NCBI RefSeq assembly: GCF_963675165.1
Contig: NC_087380.1
Location: 512,303-576,302 of the forward strand
Origin: Halichondria panicea
Taxonomy: Eukaryota; Porifera; Demospongiae; Suberitida; Halichondriidae
Length of the DNA: 64,000 nt
Direction of reading: 5' to 3'
The position numbers and the translations under genes are program-made. Positions 27,597 through 39,465 of this stretch are shown here, piece by piece. The notes beneath the pieces were generated by a model. The model worked only from the letters and a program-made list of their open reading frames with translations, had not been told where the DNA came from and did no database searches. The stretch's first letter is position 1. Every line of letters begins with the position of its first letter.

Positions 27597-30500
27597 TTAA
27601 AAGTTTGCGTAAGTATCGAAGGAGTCCAAGTAGACCAACAAGGCCTCGAAAACATCCTTGTAGTTGTCCTATGAGGGGGAGTGGAACATTAATACACATA
27701 CACTGCACACACAATGACGGTGGAAGGAAACACAAGTAATTGCATGCATGGCCTGTTTACATTGTATATTATGGGAAAACAGCAGCTGAGAGGTCTGGCT
27801 TGTAATTAAGTGGTACATAATATAGCAAATGAACTCACGACTGAGGGTACTGCCCCTGGCTTGTGGACCCTGAGAGCCTTGACCACCTGGAACACATCCA
27901 CCACTCCCTCTGTCTTGCAACGGTCAATGGTAGTAGCTACAGAGCAGTACATACCAGAGCGGGTCGCAGTGTCACTGGATACAATACAATTTATTAGATA
28001 CATAATTACTCACAACAGATCCTCACCTGCAGTGGACCACAATCGCCTTGTTTCCAGTCCTCCTTTGAACCTTTATAACCTCCTCATTGACGTCAGTTAC
28101 AGTCTTGAGGTTCTCACACTTTCCACTGCTATTCCAGTTAGTGATGTGGAACTGGATCACTTGAAGGGCCTTTTGGGTCTGCATGGAGGCAACAAGGAAT
28201 AAAGAGAGGTTTGAAGGCAACAAAGAGATGCATGACGTACCTTTTCATTGAGGACGCTCAGTTGCCTCATAACAAACCCAGTGTTGGTTTCCTCCCCCAA
28301 GTTATCGATGGTGAACTCACCGAAGGAGATGACATTGCCACTCTCTGGCCAGTACTGGGAGCATGCCTCCTACACACACACACACACACTCAACAGGGAG
28401 GACCTCTAATGGAGACCATCTCTTACCTGCCCATTCTCACTGAGTGGAGTCAACATCACAACAGCCGCACACTTCCTAGAATAGATCACCTTCCAGAAGT
28501 TACGCACAGTTGAGTCCAGTGGATTCTGGGCAATGATGTATGCCTTCTGGTGCTTGTAGCCCTGGGGGGAGGGAGGGGACCATGAGAGTACAATAGGTCA
28601 AGGGCTCTAGTAGTCGAACACTTACATGAGCAAACACAGCATGAATGTAGTCAGGTTGCTCTCCCTTCAGAAACACACGACTATTGTCAGCTGTAGAACA
28701 ACACAGTAAACGGACTCCAGCAACAGTTGATTGGAGCTTACCTGGCAAGTATTTTTTCCCCCTGTTCTTGTCCATCGATTCGAGGGCAGCACTGCTGTTG
28801 ATCTCGTTAGGATTTGGAGATACTTGTTCCAGAATTTGGAACTGGTATTGGAATCCAGAGACGGTTTTTCCTGGGGCCACTGATGACATATTCAGTATCT
28901 GTCTGCGCAGATCTCCAGCACTGATCTGAGTGTCTCCACACGTCACTGACTCCAGGATAGCATCGTGGATGAACACATATTGGTCCTATAGGTAGAGGGG
29001 CAATGAGCATGCTCAGTAGAATCAAAATGGCAGCAGTGATACAATAGTAATTAAAGGACTGTGCTTACTTGAGTCTGGACCATTTTCATCCTCTGGTTGC
29101 GAGCTCTGACAATGGTACCAGAAATATCGACCATACCCTCGGCTGAGATCTGATCGAGGACATTATCAATGGCAATGTAAGTGCCTGTGCGTCCCACACC
29201 AGCACTGCAGTGGACCAGGAGGGGACCTTTCGATGGCTTGTGTTGGGACTGGACCCGACGATGGAACCCAAGAATGGGCGTGGCATAGTCAGGCACACCG
29301 TGATCAGGCCACGTTGTGAAGTGAAACTGAGTGGTCTTGAGGAACTTCCTGTCTCCTTCAATCTAAAGTAGTGAAAGCACAAGAATAATAGTAGGGGAAT
29401 ACATGAAGTCATAAAAGGTAGCATACTCAGCTCATTACACAAAGTAATATAATTAATTAAGGTATAAGGTTACATGAAGCTCTAGCCTCGACTCCAGCCC
29501 CTTGAATAGTGGGCCTGGTATTTACTGTTGGCGCGTGGGTGGACAATTAATTTATTATTTACCGTATTTTATCTCATTGAACGTTAAAACAGTTATTGTG
29601 ATAGAGAACAGAAAAAAGAAAAAGAAGACGCTACCTCTCTGTATATACTGTAGATAGAGACAGCTAAGTAAAACATCAGCTCTGTAGATTTATTCATTAA
29701 CTTGAGGCTCGGATCGGATACACACTCAGGCGACAAGTTAAACTCATAAGAAATTAGTTAAACCTGTGGGTAAAAAATAAATGTGGATAAGTACAGTGTC
29801 TGTGACGTAACATAATGTGAGGACTATATATACTTATTGATTTACACAATAGATTTACCATTGAAAGCACTATCCATTAATACACACTCAAGCAACAAGT
29901 CCGGATACACACTCAAGCAACAAGTCCCTCGGATCGGATACACACAAGTCCCTCGGATTGTAAACACATTCAGGTCACACAGTTCTCGGATCAGATACCA
30001 TGTATACTCTGTGAGACCAATTTTCGGCAAATGTCACAACAATACTTCCTTCCAGAGAGAATGGCACTGAACGTCGAACAGACACACCAACACTTTGAAG
30101 ATGGCTTCACTCAGAGAAACAAGAGGAGAAATCACACTTCTTTCAGAGAGAGGTGCACTGGTCCTGTCAAGCTTCACATCAATCAAGAAAGGGAGTGTCT
30201 GGAAAGCAGATGGACTTGCTCTGGGACTTGCCATAGCCGGTCGGTACGGTACCCACATAAACACCAGCGTACAGACACTTCAACGCCTCCAGCTGCTTGT
30301 CTTTCAAGACTAGACCTGGTTTTCCAACACAGGATAACGCGTACGCGAGAGCAGAAGAGAAGGTAGCAGCCATTACACAACTTGGACTAGATTTCTTTTT
30401 TCAATGACATCATTATAAATGAAACGGATATCAATGTTTTACAAACTAATGCGGAATAAGAATACTGATAAATATACTGCAATTTACGATTACCCAGATT

Positions 30501-32391
30501 CTGGGTAATTCTGGCGCATGCGTAAACAGTGTATACCAGGCCGCCTTTCTCAGCGGCCTGGAATCGAGGCTAATGAAGCTCTTGTAACAAGATTCTTACA
30601 GTGACTTTGAGGGTCCTGACGGTGTAGTCAGCAAAGATCTGCTGTTCTGTAATGGCCACTGTGAATGGTCCAAACTGCTTCTTCCCAGACTCGGGCCAGT
30701 ATGGTTGACACTTGACCTTGTTCCCCTCCTTGAGGTTGGTGAGCATGACTATTATGGGTGGTCTCTCCTGCCACATGAGCCGCCAGAAGTCCACCACAGT
30801 GCGAGGTATAGGACCTGCATTGATACCATGATATTATATTCACAACTTGAGAACGTGTGTTGACTGTTGTACATTCTTCACTCACTGCTAAGCAGATTCA
30901 TAATGGGGTCATTAACTGATAAATGGTGCTTGTATGTATAGTGTATATATACACAATTATGTACCTTGTGTGGCAATAAACTTCCTGGGTGCTTGGTAGC
31001 CCTGGAATAGGAATAACATACAAGGTGGTGAGCATACAGTGTTGACTATAGTAGCCAGCTCATAGCCATAACACGAAGCATTCAAGGCCTGCATGGCACA
31101 CACACTCACGTCTACATAGCAGGCATTGATATAGTCACTCTGACAGTCCTCTTGTCCAGGGATGGGTTGCAACACAATACGGTTGTCATCATCTGCATGA
31201 GTGGTCATTGTATGATGAGCACATGGGAGTGAGGTGGTTTAGGTAAATAATGTCCACATAATTAGAACTACACATTAGTACTATGTCAACCATGATGCGC
31301 TAAGTAAAGTTATTTCAAGCATATAATGAACAAACACACCAAGAGAGCAGTTTCAGTGTAACACTTACACACGGCAATGTTCCCGAATCTATTGCACAGC
31401 TTGTTCTCAGGTATCTTAGCCACGACCACATCATGTCCCTTCTCACCATTGTCCAATGTCTACAGGGCATTTATTATCAGCTACAAGAAACTAACAAGAC
31501 TACAAGATCTAAAATACTGATAATACTACATGATTAACACTTTACCTTGTAAGCATCTTTGAACTTGAGGTTTCCATTGGCATGCAGATCACTCACAAAC
31601 ACACCAAGCTGCTCCACTGGTAATGGTCCCAAGTCAATGTTCTTATTGACAGGGGGAGGCTCTTCATTCTCACCCCTAACAGAGAGGTGTACTTGCTTCT
31701 CAATGGATCCAGAGTCATTGACAGCAGCAAGCTTGTAGGTACCTGTGTAGGGGTCATGTACAGCATGGGTTCTCATGAGCAAACAGTTGTTATCCCAGCA
31801 TATGTGGCAGCTATGTTATTGTATGTGCTGGGGTATGTTATGAAACAACTATAAACACATTCCAATAACCAATACAACACTACCTTGTGTAGTACATATG
31901 TACTCACCAGCATGCTTAGTCTCCACACAAGGGAAGGATATTCCACCGTCCTGGTCCAGTTCTGTGGCATAGTCTGCAGTCACCTTCCTACCATCGTGGT
32001 ACCAGGTGAGACTGGGTGGAGGGTGACCTCCCACCTTCACCCTCAGATACACCTCCTCCCCCTCCGTCACATGAGTATCACTAGGAAACTCTACTATACT
32101 AGGCTCTGAAATATAGACAAATAGTTGGTGCTGAAAGTTGAACAAACAGAACTTAGCTCTAAACATAAACTGTCAATTGCTTTTAATATAGCTTGGAATG
32201 TTGTATTTAGGCCACCTAAAACACACACACCTGTGTCTTTAGGAGTGAGTACACTACTCAGAGCTATTGCATCATCATCTCTTCTGTCCCTAGTGTAGTG
32301 AGTGTAGGGAGCTGGTTTAGCAGGAGTATCAGAGGTCAGAGTTCCTCCCTTCAGCACAGGGGCATACTTGAGCCTATTCTGTCTCATACGC

Positions 32392-32424
<33 letters not shown>

Positions 32425-34846
32425 AATGGTATTGTGATCGAGTGAGAATCAGCACAAAGTGATAATCACCTGACAAAGATGACTGCCACAATGATGCCCA
32501 CTACTATCCCCACAATGGCTATCACAGCAACAATGACACCACCGACTATAGGCCCAACATCACCACCACCACTAGGCTCTGTTGGAAGAGTATATATAGG
32601 CAGTACAGAACAGAGGGTGAATGAATCAGTTAAGATACACGCACACACAAGAATGCTGTACCTTGCACGTCCACACAGAATGTTTGATTGGTCCCGCTAG
32701 TTCTGGGGATAGTGCAGCAGTAGAGACCTCTTGCCAACATTTCATTTCTACAGCGATTCAGGCTGATAGTGCTGATGTTTCTAGTGACATAAAATCCCTC
32801 TGAAGGAGAAGCATCACTTGCTTCAGGAATGTCTCCGCCAGGTCCTCTCCACCCTCCTAGAGCCCCTCCATTGAGGTTGTCTTGTTCCCTGCAGCAGGTG
32901 GATAGCTCAGTGTGACAGGTGAGGGCAGAGGAGCCCTCTCCAATGAGGGAGAAGGACAGAGCTGTGTTGTTAGTGTAGACAGTGCCTCCAATGGACAGGA
33001 CAATGACTGCAGGGGAGCAATGAGTAGTATTGAAGCTGTGTAGGTCACACTCACATTCACAGGCAGGTTCACTAGAGTTCCACATTCCATTAGCTTGACA
33101 AGTTCTGGTCATAGCTCCAATAAGCATGTATCTAGTGTCACAGGTGTAGGTAGCAGTCATCATGAAGGTGGTTCCAGAGGATGTGTCCACTGCTCCATTG
33201 GCAGTGGCATTTAGGGAACCACAGTTGACAACTGTTAGAAACAAGTAACATATTGAACCAACACTCTCACTGGAAGGATTCAGTAATAAGACTGTACCGT
33301 ATAGCTAGCGGGTAAGTTTCGTGGGGTAAAAAATTCGTTCAACTCGAGAAACGGTACTTTTCGTGAGTAAAAAATTTCGTTTAGCCTCGTGGCTGCACGG
33401 CATTCCTACGTTCAGATAAGCCACGCTACGATAAAATTTCGTGGAGGTCAGTCTGCCCACGAAAATAATGAATATTTTACCCCCCCGAAAATTACCCGCT
33501 ATACGGTATAGGAAATCACGTGAGGCCACAACACATTGGTATAACATACTTTCACAAACTGGTGCAGCTGGACTCCAAACTCCAGTTGGTCCACTTGTTA
33601 TACTTGCTCCACAAGTTCTGATCACACTACCAACAATGTTGTATCCAGTGTTACAAGAGTAGGTAGCAGTGCTCTCAAACGTGGTAGTGGATAAAGTAAT
33701 CATTCCATTGGTGGGGTCAGTAAGGGGGCCACAGTCAACAGCTACAGTGTATAATAATAAGCTTTAAAAACAAGAGAATGTGAGTAACTTACGAGTACAT
33801 GTTGGATTAGTCCCACTCCACACTCCATCAGCCCCACAAGTCCTGGTCATATCACCAGTCACAGTGTATCCAGTTTTACATGTGAAGGTGGCCACGGTGT
33901 TCACTGGTCTAGTATTCATGGTCTCCGCATTATAGCCAATCATTCCATTGGTTGGAGCAGTCAAGTCAGAGCAGGTAGTGGTGCTGACTGCACACATTAT
34001 AATGAAAGCAATTTTACACTCTTGGTCGGTACAGATGGCCAGGACAAAATTTAATGACAATGCTAGAAAAATATTGATAATAGTTACTCTTACGTTCACA
34101 AGTGGGTCTCACAGTACTACTCCACATCATTGTGACATCATTACAGGTGATGGATGAGATGGTCGTCACAGCGTACCCAGGGTCACAGGTGTAGGTGGCC
34201 ATGTTGGTGTCTGCATCGTATGAGATCGTTCCATTAGACAGGGGACTCAGTGTGGGGCAGGGAGCTGTGGGGGGTGGGGGTTAGTATTGGACATAGACAA
34301 TATAGTCAGCACTCACTGAAGGTGACACATCTCCTCTCATTGGTGGCAGTCCTCACACAGCAGTGTTCTCCATCAGGACTGAAGTGTGTGGGACCACGAT
34401 ACAGAGCAACGCCAAAATTAGGAACATCTCTGATGAACACTTCGTCCTGAACTGCCAACACTCTACTTTCAAGTTGCAATGCACTCCCATTGGGGAACAG
34501 CCACAATACACTACCAGTGTCTTCGGTGTAGCAAAACCAGGGGCGTGGTAGACCATTAGCTCCTGATCCAACATCAGAGAATGAGATGATCTCTCCAGTG
34601 TGGTCAGTGCCATCGGGCTCACTGGATGCTGCCAGTCGAACTGTATGCCATTAATGTAATAATTGATGCTCTGATACCAAACCTATATACAGTGTACTTG
34701 TTTCATCTAGATTTACACCATGCAGTGGATATGATCTAGATCTAGCACAGATTCTAGCTAATGAATATCAACTCACTCAAAGGTTGTCCATACACAAGAG
34801 AAATACTTCCCAGCAGACAGCAGAGAAATAGAGTTACAGTAGCCAT
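27597..34846 (-). CDS. Sushi/Ig receptor tyrosine phosphatase with cytosolic Ig domain (gene 3, intact)
   Basis: Same plan as gene 2, 22 exons in phase to 1279 codons: 34777-34846, 34317-34640, 34094-34264, 33793-33987, 33550-33741, 32662-33231, 32470-32578, 32231-32391, 31908-32105, 31546-31742, 31369-31459, 31110-31192, 30965-31001, 30600-30814, 29069-29362, 28742-28985, 28626-28690, 28427-28561, 28241-28369, 28027-28178, 27839-27974, 27597-27668. D1 keeps [11 protein letters not shown] and [11 protein letters not shown]2 has [10 protein letters not shown]. Sushi domains 1 to 3 differ from gene 2 and are nearly identical to those of gene 6, while the intracellular exons match genes 2 and 8, so the ectodomain looks swapped. 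A 1.09-kb transposon lies in the intron between exons 30600-30814 and 29069-29362, and a MITE in the intron between 33550-33741 and 32662-33231. Confidence 0.9.
29483..30572. mobile_element. MULE-like element with 9-bp target duplication (copy A)
   Basis: A 1090-bp insertion with ends TAGCCTCGAxTCCAG and CTGGAATCGAGGCTA. ATGAAGCTC is directly repeated at 29474-29482 and 30573-30581, and gene 2 has the single-copy empty site. A 9-bp duplication fits Mutator-like elements, though Merlin-like is possible. Inside are repeated ACACACTCA(A/G)GC units (29720-29940) and a helicase-like fragment on the - strand. No transposase is seen. Confidence 0.82.
30090..30373 (-). pseudogene. RecQ-like helicase fragment captured in the transposon (copy A)
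   Basis: The - strand frame from 30373 reads [15 protein letters not shown] and then TVPTGYGKS, matching the Q region and Walker A motif of RecQ/WRN-like DNA helicases. After a frame change it continues [14 protein letters not shown] and SPLVSL, like the motif Ia region. Only about 90 residues of the N-terminal helicase core are present, so it cannot be a working helicase. The same fragment is in copy B at about 59187-59381. Confidence 0.68.
33295..33508. mobile_element. Palindromic MITE, TACCGTATAGC family, copy 4
   Basis: A 214-bp element in a gene 3 intron, TACCGTATAGCTAGCGGG at one end and ACCCGCTATACGGTA at the other, with AAAAATTCGTT/TTCGTGGGG inner repeats. Gene 6 has the same insertion at the same intron position (44380-44591), so it predates their split. 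Confidence 0.85.
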
Positions 34847-36295
34847 TCTCTAGTAGTATATATGTATAGCTATGTCTATATGTAGCTCTAATTATATACA
34901 GTGACAGAGTGAGTGGGCGTCATTATATTGCCTTCAGTTATCATGCTCCAACAATAACAACTTGCTAAATTACATGAAACAGTGACACATACATTGATAA
35001 ACTAGACTGTGTTGTTATAGTGTCTACTTGTTCTCTGTGTTGCAGTCAGTGGATGCATAAGCTGCACAGGCTGAGAGCTGGTAGTCTGCAGGAGGAGGGG
35101 GGCGTGGCTGGTCCACCATCTCATAGGTAGCCTCCTCTTGTAGTTTGCTCAACCCCTCGTAATCATGGGAGGGGAGATGACTCATCACCACTGGGGGTAG
35201 TCTGCACGAAATAGAAGAATGGCATAACTAAATAGCAATAATTATAATATTAGCAGTAGACTAACGCTATTCTGGCTCTCTGAAGTACGGCCACCTCGAT
35301 ATACCAGCCATTTGGTTTGGCACAGATTGCTAGCTAGATGGTTACTACACACAACTCTCCCTGAAATGCAACTCTAACCACACCAGTACACAAGTGTACA
35401 GCTATTTCATTCACAGACGTACTAGACCATGCATAATTAATACGGTATACAATAAAAGCACATAATTTGATAACTGACAGAAACTCTACACATAGTTAAG
35501 AACTAACACACCATGCATATAGAAGAATGGAATCTATTAACTATATACATGGAATAATTAAATACACAATCATAACAAAAGCTCTCTACAATCATACCGG
35601 TATACACGTATATAGTTATGACAGCTACTTCCTTCACACACTAACACTCACTGTGTTGGTTGGCTGCCTGTCTTCTCATCACTCATGTCCTTGGATCCAG
35701 ACCTCCGTTGCCTCAACATAACCAGCACTATTACAATCAGTACTAGCACAGCAATGGCCAAGACTCCAGCAACCACCCAACCAGCCACTGCACCAACATT
35801 GACCACTACACTCTCTGTGGGTGAGGTAGTAGCAGTTGTCCGATTAGTGATGTCCTCAGGGCACTCTGGACTATTTCTGTCAGTGATCACCAGAGGGCAA
35901 GTGTTAGTCACACTGAAGCCTGCTCTCTGCACCACAACGATTGGATCATTCTCAACCCACTGTTCCATTAGCCTAGCCAGTTGTATGGTGGATACACTCT
36001 CTGTTCCAGTTAGCACAGCTCTGTAGGTCACATGACTAGGGGAGTCATCGAAACAAACCATGAAGGAATTCAAAATGAGGGAAGAGTTGAATCCACAGGC
36101 ACACTGGCTTTCAATGCCTTGTGTCAGACTATTGGTGATGTCATCTGTTTTCATATCAGCGTCTAGTTCGATCAGTGTACACTCTGCAGTTTGTTATTCC
36201 CTCCAGACCAAGTTGAATGTGCAGGCCTGTGGAATGTGGAGTGGTTGGCATAAGCAAATAATAGACTGATGCTATATACAGTACTTTTCAAGTAG

Positions 36296-36815
36296 GTTGA
36301 ATCATTCAAAGTTGAATGTTGAAGTGAGTACTCACACCACTAAACCACAAAACAAAGCTGATCATGATTATGATCTACCCACAAGCTTCATAATTATGTA
36401 CAAATGTATGTGTATCTTTGCTTGAACTTCTCCTAAGTAAGTGCCTAGATTTTCAAAGAGTATCAGTAGCACTGTTATGGATTCAACATAGGATGAGGAC
36501 CATGCATGCCTTTGCTACTTTGGCTCAACATCTCCACTTCTCCCGAACAAATGCTCTATTCTTTTACAGTACTTTTGCTGATGTACATTAATTCTCTTAC
36601 TTGGTTTGCTTAGTGTAGCAACACTCTGCACCTCAAGTCATTTGAATATGTATCTAGATGAACACCCACACATGTACATGTAGTCAGTGCTGTGTATTAT
36701 CATGCATGGGCATCATCACACTGACAGGCTGTGACAGCCACTTACAGTTGTATCAGCTTTGTGGTTTAGTGGTGTGAGTACTCACTTCAACATTCAACTT
36801 GGAATGATATTCAAC
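36296..36815. mobile_element. 520-bp MITE in a gene 4 intron
   Basis: The ends are inverted copies of about 60 bp: GTTGAAT..CATTC, then AGTTGAATGTTGAAGTGAG and CACCACTAAACCACAAA, mirrored at 36750-36815. Gene 7 lacks this insertion. Confidence 0.8.
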
Positions 36816-36898
36816 ATACATTCAACATACATTCAGCAGAATCTTTGAAATAGAGGGTGTAGAGCATTCCTTATATGGATATCTAATGTTTACACATT

Positions 36899-37111
36899 GT
36901 GGTGTCATATACACATTGTGGTGAAATGCCAAGTTTGATTGGGAAGCAAAATTCAAAAACAAAATGGCTTTTTCTTGTGAAAAAAGCTGACCAAGGGGAT
37001 ATAAGGTGGAGAATAGTGCATCAGACAGAGCTGCTTGGACTGTCTTATCAAAGTGTTGCTGAGAATCTTCAAGTTGATCCATCAACTGTTTGTAGAATAG
37101 TGCATTGTTGA
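36899..37111 (+). pseudogene. Transposase N-terminal fragment (helix-turn-helix)
   Basis: The + strand frame reads GDIRWRIVHQTELLGLSYQS followed by VAENLQVDPSTVCRIV, the DNA-binding homeodomain-like HTH found at the start of many Tc1/mariner-type DDE transposases. A stop follows and no DDE catalytic core is present, so it is a remnant. Confidence 0.6.
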
Positions 37112-39465
37112 CATGCTGACTAAGATCTACAACTTTATGGTTGACCACAGATAACCTTATAAGGAACGCTCAACGCAAAACGCTTTTTTGTGGATATTGC
37201 AAAGATTCTGCAAAACCCTGTATACATCATTGGGAGATTCATAGTGCATGTACATATACAAGAATTACAACAACTAGTGTTTGTTCGTGTGAAATTGAAT
37301 CAACAGCTACAAAAAAACAAAAACATAACACTTACTCATGAACTCAATGGTGTAGTGAGCAGCTACAGTGTGTTCCCCCTCAAGCTGACTGGAGGTGAGG
37401 ATGACCTGACAGCTGTACTGACCAGCGTCTGACAAGTAGAGAGTGTCAAAGTTGAGGGTTGCTGTGCTGGTCATGAGTGACCCTCCCTCCCTCGTCCACT
37501 GGTAGGAGAGGGTGGGTTGTAGAGAGGCCCCTCCACTCAGGGAACAAGTGAGGGAGAAACTCTGACCAGCCATTGGAACACCACTGGGGCTGATCACAGC
37601 TAGGAGCTCTGTGAACATCATAACAATGTAGTTTCATTTAGTACCTGAGTAAACACTTACTGAGGTAAGACAGATAACGACAGGTGCATGGACACAACAA
37701 CAGACATAGACTGAACATAGACTGCTTGATGTTGATAATAACTTGCGTACGTAAACAGGTTGGAGCATCTGGAGTCCACTGTCCATCACTCCCACAAGTC
37801 CGAGTGTTTGCTCCAACCAGAGCGTATCCAGTGTTACAGGTGTAGGTAGCAGTCATCATGAAGGTGGTTCCAGAGGATGTGTCCACTGCTCCATTGGAGG
37901 GGTTGGCAAGTAGTCCACAGTTGACAACTATTATAACAGATATCAGGGGTTCAGATTATAGGAAATCACGTGAGGCCACAACACATTGGTATAACATACT
38001 TTCACAAACTGGTGCAGCTGGACTCCAAACTCCAGTTGGTCCACTTGTTATACTTGCTCCACAAGTTCTGCTCTCACTACCAACACGGACGTATCCAATG
38101 TTACAGGTGTAGGTAACAGTCATCATGAAGGTGGTTCCAGAGGATGTGTCTACTACTCCATTGGGAATAGTTAGTGATCCACAGTCAACAGCTGTGGGGA
38201 GATGCTTGATCACCATTACTTCCAACCCACCGTTGCTAACTCACGTGGACAAGTTGGTGCCACTCCTGACCACTGACCAGTAGCTTCACATTGTCTAGTA
38301 GCACTACTAGTGAGGAAGTAGCCAGGGTCACAGTTGTATGCAGCAAAGGTGAGGTAGTTGAAGCTAGGGGTGGACACACCTCCATTGGTAGGGGAGGTTA
38401 GGACAGGGCAGGTGACAACTGTGTTGGGGAAAATAAACACACACTAACTACTTACTAGTTCTAGTCTTACTTGTACAAGTAAGTGTAGGTGGTAGTGGAG
38501 ACCAGGTACCAGCACTAGTATCACTCCCACCCCCACAAGTTATCTGCAGAGCTGTTCCACTGGTGATGGTTGGTGTGTACCCAGTGACACAGCTGTAGGT
38601 GGCCATGTTGTTGACTGGGTTGTATGAGATCCTCCCATTAGTGTCAGTGAGGGGACTCAGTGTGGGGCAGGGAACTGTGGGGGGTGGGGGTTAGTATTGG
38701 ACATAGACAATACAGTCAGCACTCACTGAAGGTGACACATCTCCTCTCATTGGTGGCAGTCCTCACACAGCAGTGTTCTCCATCAGGACTGAAGTGTGTG
38801 GGACCACGATACAGAATAACGGCAAAATTAGGAACATCTCTGATGAACACTTCGTCCTGAAATGCCACTGATCTACTTTCAAGTTGCAATGCACTCCCAT
38901 CGGGGAACAGCCACAATACACTACCAGTGTCTTCGGTGTAGCAAAGCCAGGGGCGTGGTTGACCACTAGCTCCTGATCCAACATCAGAGAATGAGATGAT
39001 CTCTCCAGTGTGGTCAGTGCCATCGGGCTCATTGGATGCTGCCAGTCGAACTGTATGCCATTAATGTAATAATTGATGTTCTGATACCAAGTTTATATCC
39101 TAGATCTAGATTACACCAGTAGCACAAGATTATAACTAGTTTGCTCTACTCTACTTACAGTAGAGCTAGTTGCACTGCATATCAACTCACTCAAAGGTTG
39201 TCCATACACAAGAGAAACACTTCCCAGCAGACAGCAGAGAAATAGAGTTACAGTAGCCATTCTCTAGTATTATAGCAGCACAGGCATAAAGTCTAGCTAG
39301 CTGCTAAATCTAGAGTATAATTGGCGATTTTTAACTTAGCGACCCTCACCCAAATCATCAATTTTCAGACAGAAAAATTTTTAAAAATACAAAAACTAAA
39401 ATCTTATTTTCTAGAAGTCTAACTTCAAAAACAACAATAAAAAATGCACATTAAAAGTTTTAGTT

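Larger units (their letters stand above)
35024..39260 (-). pseudogene. Sushi/Ig receptor with tyrosine tail (gene 4), frameshifted in the stalk domain
   Basis: Exons 39191-39260 (signal peptide), 38727-39050 (N-terminal Ig-like), 38471-38674, 38245-38418, 38000-38191, 37751-37927 (four sushi), 37336-37608 (Ig-like, LTCSLSGG to GQYSCQV), about 35654-36226 (stalk domain and TM) and about 35024-35203 (tail). Upstream exons are in phase. The stalk exon hits TGA (36156-36158) because the segment after CRVYT is 4 nt longer than in gene 7. Beyond it the frame is open through CACGFNSS, the TM helix and the tail. It may be a recent pseudogene, or the indel may be an allele or an error. The tail reads DYEGL...TYEMV with a proline run. 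A MITE and a transposase remnant sit in its large intron. Confidence 0.75.
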
